Below are positions 34,876 to 43,542 of a DNA stretch of 43,576 bases, piece by piece (position 1 is the stretch's first letter; each line of letters opens with the position of its first letter). The notes under the pieces were generated by a model. It worked only from the letters and a program-made list of their open reading frames with translations, did no database searches and was not told where the DNA came from. Made by a program: the position numbers and the translations under genes. The stretch lies in the NCBI RefSeq assembly GCF_003696305.1, contig NZ_RFFK01000017.1, positions 18,014-61,589 of the forward strand. Reading direction: 5' to 3'. The DNA is from Pseudomonas sp. AOB-7. GTDB lineage: Bacteria; Pseudomonadota; Gammaproteobacteria; Pseudomonadales; Pseudomonadaceae.

Positions 34876-35148
34876 TCAGTTGACCGCGTCTTTCAGGGAC
34901 TTGCCCGGTTTGAAGGCGACGGTGTTGCTGGCCTTGATCTTGACCGGCTGACCGGTTTGCGGGTTCTTCCCGGTGCGGGCGCCACGGTGGCGCTGGACGA
35001 AGGTACCGAAGCCCACCAGGGTCACACTGTCCTTGCGGTTCAGTGCACCGGTGATTTCTTCCAGTACGGCGTTGAGTACACGATTGGCCTGATCCTTGGT
35101 CAGATCAGCCTTTTCGGCGATGGCGGCGGCGAGTTCCGGTTTACGCAT
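34876..35148 (-). CDS. hupA: DNA-binding protein HU
   Basis: This 90-residue HU-family protein begins MRKPELAAAIAEKADLTKDQ. It contains the beta-arm RTGKNPQTGQPVKIKASNTV (about 61-80 region) and ends with PGKSLKDAVN. It bends and packages DNA as a homo- or heterodimer. AGAGG precedes the ATG. The symbol follows the P. putida naming for the copy next to the rubredoxin genes; other HU paralogs exist in pseudomonads. The gap 35149-35336 holds only its promoter region. Confidence 0.93.
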   Translation of the reverse strand: MRKPELAAAIAEKADLTKDQANRVLNAVLEEITGALNRKDSVTLVGFGTFVQRHRGARTGKNPQTGQPVKIKASNTVAFKPGKSLKDAVN

Positions 35149-35336
35149 AGATGCCTCTTTGACGGTTTTTTGTTGTTGTGTCCGTGCTGTCCTTCCAGAA
35201 CAGCGCCCAAGGCGCCGCAACAGCTCTGCGCTGCGGCAGACCCCAGGGAGAATGGCATGCCGCATCGCACTGCGCCAGTCTCGTCCGACACTTTGGCCGG
35301 GCATTTTCGTGGCGTATCCGACAGAACCGCCGGCAA

Positions 35337-36485
35337 TCATGCCAACAGCGCCGGCAGCTCCCGGTTCAGCGCCAGTTTTTCCTGCACGGCGCTGCCGGTC
35401 AGGGCGTAGCCCAGCAGGCTGCCCGCGGCGTCGCGGCACAGCGCCTTGATATCGCCGCCGCTGCCTTCCACCGTCCACTCGCCCTGGCTGCCGCGCGGCG
35501 GCGGCGACACCACCAGCGGGCACACCGGGGTCTTCACCGTCACCGGCATGGGGCCATAGCTGACCGCCGTCGGCTCGCCGGCCAGGGTCTTGGCCAGGGC
35601 GCGGGCGCAGGCCATCAGCGGCATCACGTAGAGCAGGTTGAGGCCGTCCACCTCGGCGCAGTCGCCGAGGGCATAGATATGGGCGTGGGAGGTCTGCAGC
35701 CGGCGGTCGACCACTACCCCGCGGCCCACCGCCAGGCCGGCGGCGGCGGCCAGCTCGATGCGCGGGCGCAGGCCGACGGCGGACACCACCAGGTCGCAGT
35801 CGATCAGGCTGCCGTCGGACAGCAGCGCCTGCAGCACCTCACCCTTGTGGTTGAGGCTGGCCAGCACCGGGCCGAGATGGAAACGCGCGCCGAGGCTTTC
35901 CAGGCCGGCCTGCACCGCCGCCGCGGCGGCCGGGTGCAGCAGGCCGGGCATGACCTGCTCGCAGGGCGCCACCAGCTCGACCTGATAGCCGCCGGCGCTG
36001 AGGTCGTTGGCGAACTCGCAGCCGATCAGGCCGGCGCCGAGCAGCAGCACGCGGTGCTTGCCGGCCGCCGCCGCGCGAAAGCGTGCGTAGTCCTCCAGGT
36101 CGTTGATCGGGTAGATGGCGTCCTGCGCGTCGCCTTCCACCGGCACGCGGATCGGCTCGGCGCCCCAGGCCAGCACCAGGTCGCGATAGGCCACGGCTTC
36201 CTCGCCGATCCACAGGCGCTGGTGCTCCGGGTCGATGCCGGTGATGCGGGTGTGGGTGCGGATCTCGGCCTTGAGCTGCTCGGCCATGGCGCCCACCTCG
36301 GCCATGGCCAGGCCGTCGGCGTCCTTGTTCTTGCCGAAGCCGGTGGACAGCATCGGCTTGGAGTAGGAGCGCCCGTCGTCGGCGGTGATCAGCAGCAGCG
36401 GCGTATCGCCGTCCAGCTTGCGCCACTCCTTGGCCAGGTTGTAGCCGGCCAGGCCGGTGCCGACGATCACCACAGGTGCACTCAT
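35337..36485 (-). CDS. rubB: Rubredoxin-NAD+ reductase
   Basis: This is a 382-residue FAD/NADH oxidoreductase. VVIVGTGLAGYNLAKEWRKL is the FAD-binding N-terminus; the NAD motif is LLLGAGLIGCEFANDL, and IYALGDCAEVDGL contacts FAD. ATG 36485 has GAGGAG at 8 bases; a GTG at 36491 would sit only 2 bases from it. It passes NADH electrons to the rubredoxin encoded just upstream (79-bp gap). The system serves alkane hydroxylases or oxygen/peroxide detoxification in pseudomonads; no hydroxylase is nearby. Confidence 0.94.
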   Translation of the reverse strand: MSAPVVIVGTGLAGYNLAKEWRKLDGDTPLLLITADDGRSYSKPMLSTGFGKNKDADGLAMAEVGAMAEQLKAEIRTHTRITGIDPEHQRLWIGEEAVAYRDLVLAWGAEPIRVPVEGDAQDAIYPINDLEDYARFRAAAAGKHRVLLLGAGLIGCEFANDLSAGGYQVELVAPCEQVMPGLLHPAAAAAVQAGLESLGARFHLGPVLASLNHKGEVLQALLSDGSLIDCDLVVSAVGLRPRIELAAAAGLAVGRGVVVDRRLQTSHAHIYALGDCAEVDGLNLLYVMPLMACARALAKTLAGEPTAVSYGPMPVTVKTPVCPLVVSPPPRGSQGEWTVEGSGGDIKALCRDAAGSLLGYALTGSAVQEKLALNRELPALLA

Positions 36486-36564
36486 GTTCACAACTCCTCG
36501 CTTCGCATACGACGCGACGGCCCGCGGGCCGTCGCCATTGATCCAGTGAAAGAAACCGCGCCGC

Positions 36565-36732
36565 TCAGGACACTTCGATCATCTCGAAATCCGTCTTGCC
36601 CACGCCGCAGTCCGGGCATACCCAGTCGGCGGGGATGTCCTCCCAGGCCGTGCCGGGATCTATGCCCTCTTCGGGCAGGCCCTCGGCCTCGTCATAGATG
36701 AAACCGCAGACCACGCATTGCCACTTGCGCAT
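36565..36732 (-). CDS. rubA: Rubredoxin
   Basis: This 55-residue iron protein begins MRKWQCVVCGFIYDEAEGLP. It has two CxxCG knuckles, Cys6/Cys9 and Cys39/Cys42 (WVCPDCGVGK), that bind a single iron, plus a conserved acidic core. A run of GGAGAGGG lies upstream of the ATG. It is the partner of the reductase at 35337-36485. Only one rubredoxin is present, where P. aeruginosa has two (rubA1, rubA2, from memory). Confidence 0.96.
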   Translation of the reverse strand: MRKWQCVVCGFIYDEAEGLPEEGIDPGTAWEDIPADWVCPDCGVGKTDFEMIEVS

Positions 36733-36796
36733 CGCCCTCTCCTTCCGCGCCCGCTCACACCGACCCTACTCCAGATAGGGTTCGCCAGCCAAGCGC

Positions 36797-36956
36797 GCGG
36801 CGCCCCCTCCAGACGGAGGTTGGGGCGCCGCATGGCCGTAATCGGTACGCAACGTGACGCCCTCGGATATGTCCGCGGGCCAGGGTTGAAGCAGTATCCA
36901 GGGCCTCCCGGGGAAAACCGGGCGATTCCAACAAGAAAGCACGAGGCCACGCACCG
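36797..36956 (+). promoter_or_regulatory. Structured leader candidate upstream of the BCCT-like gene
   Basis: A 10-bp stem GCGGCGCCCC/GGGGCGCCGC (36797-36806 with 36822-36831) encloses an inner CTCC-AGAC-GGAG hairpin. Further hairpins follow: GGA-TATG-TCC (about 36865-36874) and CCCGG-GGAAAA-CCGGG (about 36907-36922). This ends about 35 bases before the ATG, with a weak ribosome site (GAGG). No known riboswitch class was recognised. The leader role is inference. Confidence 0.4.
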
Positions 36957-38117
36957 ATGAACGCGATTCTCTCCGCGGCGATCCTCGCCCTCCTCGCTCT
37001 GACCTTCTGGGTGCTGCTGCGCTGGGGCCGGCTACGCTGCACCGGCAGCGAGCCGGTGGGGCTGTTCACCTTCCTCGCCATCCTCTTCACCTCGGGCCTG
37101 GACATGGGCCTGATCATCTTCCCGCTCACCGAATTCCCGGTGTACGCCAGCGAGGCGCCCTACCAGTTCTCCAACCCGCTGGCGGTGGCCTTCGGCTTCT
37201 GGGGCTTCCTGGTCTGGCTGCTGTACTTCATCACCACCTTCTACTTCTGCGTGATCGAACCCAAGGTCAAACTGTTCGAGCTGCGTCCGGTGAAGCTGGT
37301 GAACAACCTGGTGATAGTCGCCACCTGCGCCTTCACCGCCTACCTGTTCCTGGTCAATATCGCCTGGTACGCCCCCGAGGTCGGCGAGGCCTGGCAGTAC
37401 CTGACGGTGGTGGCGATCCTCCTGGCGGCGATCTACTCCAGCACCGATATCCGCTACCTGAAGATCCTCAGCGTCGCCTCCACCTGGCTGTTCTTCGCCC
37501 TGATCCTGGCCATGGCGCTGGTCGGCGGGGTCGGCCCCGAACATTTCGCCGCGGCAGCGGCGGCCATCGGCAGCGGCTACTTCGCCGAGCTGCCGCGCTT
37601 CGTCCTGCCGCTGAGCGACTACCACGCCTTCTACCTGTTCTGGTGGTTCGCCTGGAGCATCATGGTCGGCCAGTTCGTCTCGCGCTTCGTCGGCGGCCTG
37701 AAGACCTACCAGCTGCTGCTGGCGCTGCTGATCATCCCGTCGATTCCGCTGGCGATCTGGTTCGCCGTGCTGCACCACCATTTCGCCGAGAACATCGCCA
37801 TCGCCCCGCTGTGGAAGCTGGCGATGCTCGCCGTGGGGGTGATCTTCGTGATCAACTCGGTGGATTCGCTGGTGCGCCTGTACAGCGACAACCTCGGCCT
37901 CAGCGTGCAGCGCCTGGGCCGCGGGCGCTTCCTGGCCTGCCACTTCACCCTGCTCGGCGCCCTGGTGCTGGCCTTCAAGTTCACCCCGTTCGAGATCCAC
38001 TGGGTGGGCCTGACGGTGATCGGCCTGTACGCCGTGACCCTGGTCCTGCTGCTGCGCCGCTGCCGCCCGGCGTTGCGCGGCATCGGCGCGCCACGGCCAG
38101 GCGTCAGTCGAGCTTGA
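36957..38117 (+). CDS. Divergent, short BCCT (betaine/carnitine/choline) family transporter
   Basis: This is a 386-residue protein with about ten hydrophobic segments, against more than 500 residues and twelve helices in typical BCCT members. The helix-8 aromatic motif is clear: FWWFAWSIMVGQFVSRF (Trp229, Trp230, Trp233). The glycine stretch that binds substrate in helix 3, usually GMGIGL, here reads GLDMGL (47-52), putting an acidic residue (Asp49) in the site. Nearby, LLRWGRLRCTG matches the BCCT N-terminal RIRLG-type element. An uptake role is likely; the substrate is unknown. The 3' end overlaps the convergent CNNM-type gene by 14 bp. Confidence 0.78.
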   Translation: MNAILSAAILALLALTFWVLLRWGRLRCTGSEPVGLFTFLAILFTSGLDMGLIIFPLTEFPVYASEAPYQFSNPLAVAFGFWGFLVWLLYFITTFYFCVIEPKVKLFELRPVKLVNNLVIVATCAFTAYLFLVNIAWYAPEVGEAWQYLTVVAILLAAIYSSTDIRYLKILSVASTWLFFALILAMALVGGVGPEHFAAAAAAIGSGYFAELPRFVLPLSDYHAFYLFWWFAWSIMVGQFVSRFVGGLKTYQLLLALLIIPSIPLAIWFAVLHHHFAENIAIAPLWKLAMLAVGVIFVINSVDSLVRLYSDNLGLSVQRLGRGRFLACHFTLLGALVLAFKFTPFEIHWVGLTVIGLYAVTLVLLLRRCRPALRGIGAPRPGVSRA

Positions 38118-39444
38118 GCACCTTGGCCAGCACCACCTTGGGCCCCTTCATCTTCTTGACGATGATGCGCAGGCCGTCGGTTTCCAGCACCTCTTCCTCC
38201 TCGGGCATGCGCTTGAGGTAGTCGTAGATCAGCCCGGCCAGGGTCTCGGCCTCGATGTGGTCGAGGTCGACGCCGAGCAGGCGCTCGACCTTGGCCAGCG
38301 GCGTGTCGCCGCGCACCAGCAGCTTGCCCGGCTGGTAGGCGAGGATGCCGCGCTCGGCCTTGCGGTGCTCGTCCTGGATATCGCCGACCAGGGCCTCGAG
38401 CACGTCCTCCATGGTCAGGTAGCCGATCACCTTGCCGTCGGCCTCCTCGACCAGGGCGAAGTGCGCGCCACCCTGGCGGAACTGTTCGAGCAGCTGCGAC
38501 AGCGGCATGTGCCGGTTGACCCGCTCCAGCGGATGCATCAGTTCGCCCAGCTTGAGCGCCGAGGGCAGCATCTCCAGCAGCGACAGGTGCAGCAGCAGGT
38601 CCTTGATATGCAGCACGCCGACGAACTCGCCCTTGCTCTCGTCGAAGATCGGGTAGCGGCTGTACTTGTGCCGGCGGAAGGTGGCGAACACCTGGTCGAG
38701 GCTGGCGTTGAGCTCCAGGTACACCAGGTCCTCGCGCGAGTTGGCCCAGTCCACCACTTCCAGCTCACCGAGCTCCACCGCCGAGGCCAGCACGCGCATG
38801 TCCTGGTCGCTGGGCGCGCTGGCGCGGCTGGAGTGGAGGATCAGCTTGAGCTCGTCGCGGCTGTAGTGGTGCTCGTGGTGCGGCCCCGGCTCGCCCTGGC
38901 CGGCGACGCGCAGGATGGCGTTGGCGCTGGCGTTGAGGACGAAGATCGCCGGGTACATCAGCCAGTAGAAGGCGTACAGCGGCGCCGCCGTCCACAGCGA
39001 AAGCAGCTCGGGCTTGCGGATCGCCCAGGACTTGGGCGCCAGCTCGCCGACCACTATGTGCAGGTAGGAAATGATCGAGAACGCGGTGAAGAAGGCGATG
39101 CCGTGCACCAGCTTAGGCGACTCCACGCCCAGGGCGCCGAGCAGCGGCTCGAGCAGGTGGGCGAAGGCCGGCTCGCCGACCCAGCCCAGGCCCAGCGAGG
39201 CCAGGGTGATGCCCAGCTGACAGGCCGACAGGTAGGCGTCCATCTGGTTGTGCACGGTGCGCAGGATATGCCCGCGCCAGCCGTGCGCCTCGGCCAGGGC
39301 GTCGACCTTGGTGGCGCGCAGGCGGACGATGGCGAACTCGGCGGCGACGAAGAAGCCGTTGAGCAGGACCAGAAACAGGGCGAACAGGACGAGGCCGAAG
39401 TCGGCGAAGTAGGTGGAAACGGAGAGGCTCGTGGAAGGGTCCAT
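38104..39444 (-). CDS. CNNM/CorC (HlyC) family membrane protein
   Basis: This is a 446-residue protein. An N-terminal DUF21/CNNM transmembrane domain (about 15-200; LVLLNGFFVAAEFAIVRLRA, then HIVVGELAPKSWAIRKPE) is followed by a paired CBS module (about 215-340) and a C-terminal CorC_HlyC FAD-like fold (about 355-440). Such proteins are linked to magnesium/cobalt efflux or resistance; the older name haemolysin is misleading. It is downstream of phoR on the same strand (72-bp gap), as in P. aeruginosa. Confidence 0.9.
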   Translation of the reverse strand: MDPSTSLSVSTYFADFGLVLFALFLVLLNGFFVAAEFAIVRLRATKVDALAEAHGWRGHILRTVHNQMDAYLSACQLGITLASLGLGWVGEPAFAHLLEPLLGALGVESPKLVHGIAFFTAFSIISYLHIVVGELAPKSWAIRKPELLSLWTAAPLYAFYWLMYPAIFVLNASANAILRVAGQGEPGPHHEHHYSRDELKLILHSSRASAPSDQDMRVLASAVELGELEVVDWANSREDLVYLELNASLDQVFATFRRHKYSRYPIFDESKGEFVGVLHIKDLLLHLSLLEMLPSALKLGELMHPLERVNRHMPLSQLLEQFRQGGAHFALVEEADGKVIGYLTMEDVLEALVGDIQDEHRKAERGILAYQPGKLLVRGDTPLAKVERLLGVDLDHIEAETLAGLIYDYLKRMPEEEEVLETDGLRIIVKKMKGPKVVLAKVLKLD

Positions 39445-39516
39445 GGGGATTCGGGTTGGCCAATGACCGCTAGAGGGTGGGGGCTGGCGCGACGCTTTGC
39501 AAGAGCCGAGGCGGCC

Positions 39517-40836
39517 TCAGCGGACGCGCTGCACCACCTGCGCCGGGGCGAAATGACAGGTGAAGGTACTGCCCTTGCCCGGCACGCTGACGATCGCCAG
39601 ATTGCCGCGATGGCGCAGCAGCACGTGCTTGACGATGGCCAGGCCGAGGCCAGTACCGCCGGTGTTGCTGGCACGGCTGGAGTCGACCCGGTAGAAGCGC
39701 TCGGTCAGCCGCGGCAGGTGCTTGGCCTCGATGCCCATGCCGGTGTCCTGCACGCTGAGGTGCGCGCCCTGCTCGTCGCCCTGCCAGCGGATGCGAATCT
39801 CGCCGCCGGCCGGGGTGTACTTCACCGCATTGAACACCAGGTTGGAGAAGGCGCTGCGCAACTCCGCCTCGCTGCCCTTGAGCCTGAGGTGCGGGTCGGC
39901 TTCCAGGCTGATGCGATGGTGCTGCTCGCCGGACAGCGCCTGGGCGTCGTTCTTGATCGACAGCAGCAGCAGGTCGACCGCCACCGGCTGGTTGTCCGAG
40001 GGGTAGTCGGTGGCCTCCAGCTTGGCCAACAAGAGCAGGTCGTTGAGCAGCGTCTGCATGCGCGCGCCCTGCTGCTGCATCTGCTGCAGCGCCCGCAGCC
40101 AGCGCGGATTGACCGCCTCGACGTTGTCCAGCAGGGTCTCCAGGTAACCGGCGATCACCGTCAGCGGCGTGCGCAGCTCGTGGGAGACGTTGGCGACGAA
40201 GTCCTTGCGCATCTGCTCCAGCTGATGCAGGCGGGTGACGTCGCGCACCAGCAGCAGGTGCTCGCGGTTGCCGTACTGGGTGATATGGAATTGCAAACGA
40301 CGGCGGTCGTTGACCGGCGAGGGAATCTCCAGCGCCTCGGCATAGTTGCCGCGCTCGAAGTAGTCCTTGAAACGCGGGTCGCGCACCAGGTTGGCGATGG
40401 GCTGGCCGCTGTCCTGCGGCGTCTTCAGGCCCAGCAGGGTCTCGGCGGCGCGGTTCCACCACTCCAGGTTGCCCTGGCTGTCGAGCATCACCACCGCGTC
40501 CTTGAGCGCCGCGGTGGACTCCTGCACGCGGTCGATCACCGCCTGCAGACGGCCGCGCGCCTTCTCGTTGCGCCGCTGCAGGTGATAGATGCTGTCGAAC
40601 ACCTCGCCCCAAAGGCCGTAGCCGTCCGGCGGCGGCTCGTCGGGTTTGTGCTCGCGCAGCCACTTGTGCAGGCGCAGCAGCTGGCTGAGGGTCCAGCCCA
40701 GGTGGATAGCCAGGCCGGCGGCCAGGGCCCAGGCATATTCGCCGGTGACCAGGCCCAGCAGCAAGCAGGCGCCGATCAGCAGCAGCAGGCGACGCACCAC
40801 AGCGCCACGCCAGTCTTGGTTCACGATGGAGCGCAT
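39517..40836 (-). CDS. phoR: Phosphate regulon sensor histidine kinase PhoR
   Basis: This is a 439-residue kinase. Two N-terminal membrane segments (about 14-50) are followed by a PAS domain (about 95-200; VMLDSQGNLEWWNRAAETLL), the H box FVANVSHELRTPLTV with the phosphorylated His, and an ATPase domain ending GGTGLGLAIVKHVL. It phosphorylates PhoB on phosphate limitation. The annotated ATG has AAGG touching it; a GTG at residue 5 (40824) matches the N-terminus of other PhoR proteins as remembered and has better-placed AAGGA. A 215-bp MITE-like element separates it from phoB. Confidence 0.94.
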   Translation of the reverse strand: MRSIVNQDWRGAVVRRLLLLIGACLLLGLVTGEYAWALAAGLAIHLGWTLSQLLRLHKWLREHKPDEPPPDGYGLWGEVFDSIYHLQRRNEKARGRLQAVIDRVQESTAALKDAVVMLDSQGNLEWWNRAAETLLGLKTPQDSGQPIANLVRDPRFKDYFERGNYAEALEIPSPVNDRRRLQFHITQYGNREHLLLVRDVTRLHQLEQMRKDFVANVSHELRTPLTVIAGYLETLLDNVEAVNPRWLRALQQMQQQGARMQTLLNDLLLLAKLEATDYPSDNQPVAVDLLLLSIKNDAQALSGEQHHRISLEADPHLRLKGSEAELRSAFSNLVFNAVKYTPAGGEIRIRWQGDEQGAHLSVQDTGMGIEAKHLPRLTERFYRVDSSRASNTGGTGLGLAIVKHVLLRHRGNLAIVSVPGKGSTFTCHFAPAQVVQRVR

Positions 40837-40859
40837 CCTTGTGAGAAGAGCGAACCCGC

Positions 40860-41073
40860 AGAAGCTGATTTACGATCTCGCGAGCTAGAGCCATGCAAGG
40901 CGAAAGCAGGTGAGGAACGGTCGGAGTCGCGGGCGACTGTACTTTTGTACATGAGCATTACTCACTACGTTCGCCCCCTACGGGGCCGCACTAAAGTGCG
41001 TTGGCCGCTAGCGGCCTGCCGAACCTGTTTTCAACGCAGCAGGGCCGACGCGCAGCAGATCGTAAACAGCTTC

Positions 41074-41074
<1 letters not shown>
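40860..41074. mobile_element. MITE-like element E2 (215 bp) between phoB and phoR
   Basis: Terminal inverted repeats AGAAGCTG(A)TTTACGATCT lie at 40860-40878 and 41057-41074 (18 of 19, one extra A). The right end touches the phoB stop codon; the left end is 23 bp from the phoR ATG. The interior has GCAAGGC (40895), ATGAGCATT (40951) and CCTGTTTTCAACGCAGC (41024-41040), shared with the element at 28650-28793. It also holds a run of palindromes: GTAC-TTTT-GTAC, CGCACT-AA-AGTGCG and GGCCGCTAGCGGCC. No coding capacity; no obvious target duplication. Confidence 0.78.
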
Positions 41075-41763
<689 letters not shown>

Positions 41764-41801
41764 GGGTACCGCCTCGGTTCGTTCATCTGTCTGCGCCGCA
41801 T

Positions 41802-41833
41802 TAGATAACGGAATTATTGCAGCGATATGACAG
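41802..41833 (-). promoter_or_regulatory. Pho box and -10 element of phoB
   Basis: On the minus strand, CTGTCATATCGCTGCAAT (41833-41816) matches the Pho box CTGTCAT-N4-CTGTCAT with a perfect first half and a 5/7 second half. TATCTA (41807-41802) follows 8 bases later as a -10. This is the expected autoregulation of phoB by phospho-PhoB. Confidence 0.75.
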
Positions 41834-41847
41834 GTGCGCGGCCTGCT

Positions 41848-42738
41848 TCAGCGCCAGGCGTAGTCCAGCACTATGCCGACGAAGATCGCCAGCCCCGCCC
41901 AGTGGTTGTGCAGGAAGGCGTTGAAGCAGGCCATCGGCTTGCGGTTGCGCGTGGCGTGGTACTCCCAGGCGAAGCAGGCGGCGGCGACCAACAGGCCGAC
42001 GTGGAAGCAGAGCCCCAGCTCGAAACGCGCGCCGGCCAGCAGCAGGCAGAGCAGCGCCAGGCCCTGCAGGGTGGCGATAATAAGGCGGTCGGCGTCGCCG
42101 AACAGGATGGCAGTGGACTTGACCCCGATCTTCAGGTCGTCCTCGCGATCGGCCATGGCGTAGTAGGTGTCGTAGGCCACGGTCCACAGCAGGTTGGCGA
42201 TGTACAGCAGCCAGGCCTCGGGCGGCAGGCTGCCGGTCTCGGCGGTGAAGGCCATCGGCATGCCCCAGGAGAAGGCCGCGCCGAGCACCACCTGGGGGTA
42301 GAAGGTGTAGCGCTTCATAAAGGGGTAGCAGGCCGCCAGGGCCAGGCCGCCGAACGACAGCCAGACGGTCGCGGCGTTGGTCAGCAGCACCAGGCCGAAG
42401 CTCAGCGCCACCAGCACGGCGAACAGGATCAGCGCCTCGCGCGGCTGGATCTTGCCGCTGGCCAGCGGGCGCGCCCGGGTGCGGCTGACGTGGCCGTCGA
42501 AGTTACGGTCGGCGTAGTCGTTGATCACGCAGCCGGCGGCGCGCATCAGGATCACGCCAACGACGAAGACGAACAGGTTCTTCGCGCTGGGCACGCCTTC
42601 GGCCGCCACCCACAGCGCCCACAGCGTCGGCCACAGCAGCAGGTAGATGCCGATCGGCTTGTCCAGGCGCATCAGCTGGATGAAGTCCCAGGCGCGCGGG
42701 TGCAGGCGGGTGGTCGATTGCAACAGGCGGGTGTACAT
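41848..42738 (-). CDS. ubiA: 4-hydroxybenzoate octaprenyltransferase
   Basis: This 296-residue membrane prenyltransferase has the two Asp-rich motifs NDYADRNFDGH and YDTYYAMADREDD, which bind Mg-diphosphate, and about eight to nine transmembrane helices. It attaches the polyprenyl tail to 4-hydroxybenzoate, the second committed step of ubiquinone synthesis. It is downstream of ubiC on the same strand; phoB follows with its own promoter. Confidence 0.96.
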   Translation of the reverse strand: MYTRLLQSTTRLHPRAWDFIQLMRLDKPIGIYLLLWPTLWALWVAAEGVPSAKNLFVFVVGVILMRAAGCVINDYADRNFDGHVSRTRARPLASGKIQPREALILFAVLVALSFGLVLLTNAATVWLSFGGLALAACYPFMKRYTFYPQVVLGAAFSWGMPMAFTAETGSLPPEAWLLYIANLLWTVAYDTYYAMADREDDLKIGVKSTAILFGDADRLIIATLQGLALLCLLLAGARFELGLCFHVGLLVAAACFAWEYHATRNRKPMACFNAFLHNHWAGLAIFVGIVLDYAWR

Positions 42739-42787
42739 CGAAGCGTCTCCGTGGAGGTTGCGCGGAGTATAAGGGAGCGATGTGTAG

Positions 42788-42819
42788 GATGGGTTAGGCG
42801 CGTAACGGCGTAACCCATC
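42788..42819. repeat. Inverted repeat GATGGGTTA ... TAACCCATC between ubiC and ubiA
   Basis: Perfect 9-bp arms (42788-42796, 42811-42819) with a 14-base centre, preceded by GTAG, form the widespread pseudomonad 'gtaggatgggtt...aacccatca' repeat. An extra GATGGGT follows at 42834. Sits in the 122-bp gap between two genes of the same pathway. Confidence 0.7.
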
Positions 42820-42860
42820 ATGGCTATGCAGGTGATGGGTACCGCTGTGCCTGCCCCGGC

Positions 42861-43421
42861 CTAAGGCTCGATAGCAGCTGCGGCCCAGAATTGCGGTAAA
42901 AACACCTCGGCCACCAGTACCCCCAAGGGCCCGCGACTAAAACAGGAGCGCCGCGCCCACAGACGCTCGGCGCGCGCCTCTTGCGGCAGCCAGGCAGCGG
43001 GATAGCGACAGGCCTGCAGCTCGCCGCGGTCGAAGGCGCGATCGCTGAACAGCAGCTCGCCGAGCGAACGGCTGCCCAACTCGGCCAGGTTCAGCCCGGA
43101 GCCTTCCAGCACGCTACGCGCGGCGACGCTGCGGGCGAATACCCAGGGCTGGCCGTGGCCGCGCAGGTACACCTCGCGCACCCAGCCCTGGCTGCCCTCG
43201 GCGACGCCGAGCGCGGCGCACTCGTCGCTGCGCAGGCGCTGCCAGCCCTCGTCCAGCGGGGTAACGGAGAAACCGTCATGCGACAGCGCGGTGAGGCGGC
43301 GGGTCAACGAGTCCCGGTTGAACAGCCAGTCGCGCACCCCGGCGGTCGGCTGCGGATGCAGCTGGGCGCAGGTCAGCCAGCGCGGCGGATGGGCAAGGGC
43401 AGCGTGGGGCACGAAGGACAA
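42861..43421 (-). CDS. ubiC: Chorismate pyruvate-lyase
   Basis: This is an about 186-residue enzyme of the UbiC fold. WLFNRDSLTRRLTALS near residue 32 and REVYLRGHGQPWVFARSV are family motifs, the latter with the catalytic/product-site Arg; LGELLFSD and a C-terminal LVAEVFLPQF also match. It releases 4-hydroxybenzoate and pyruvate from chorismate. The frame is closed upstream by TGA at 43424-43422, so the start must be TTG (43421) or GTG (43412); no ATG is available. A non-ATG start with a weak ribosome site suggests low expression. Confidence 0.9.
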   Translation of the reverse strand: MSFVPHAALAHPPRWLTCAQLHPQPTAGVRDWLFNRDSLTRRLTALSHDGFSVTPLDEGWQRLRSDECAALGVAEGSQGWVREVYLRGHGQPWVFARSVAARSVLEGSGLNLAELGSRSLGELLFSDRAFDRGELQACRYPAAWLPQEARAERLWARRSCFSRGPLGVLVAEVFLPQFWAAAAIEP

Positions 43422-43527
43422 TCACCACAGAACGAAAGCGCGCGAGTCTAGCACGCGGCAGTTAGTCATTCGTGGATCAAAACGCATAATGTCTCCTCCA
43501 GGCGGCTCTGCCTGTAGGAGCTGTGGA

Positions 43528-43542
43528 GCGAGCTTTGCTCGC
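43528..43542. repeat. REP-type hairpin GCGAGC-TTT-GCTCGC
   Basis: Preceded by TGTAGGAG (43514-43521), this is the classical pseudomonad REP word 'tgtaggagcgagctttgctcgc', here with a few inserted bases. The right-hand end of the window (43425-43576) shows no gene. Confidence 0.7.

Noticed and set aside
36797..36956. Assignment of the leader to a known riboswitch (guanidine, TPP, glycine, SAH, FMN classes considered)
   Set aside because: None of the conserved cores of these classes is present; kept only as an unassigned structured leader.
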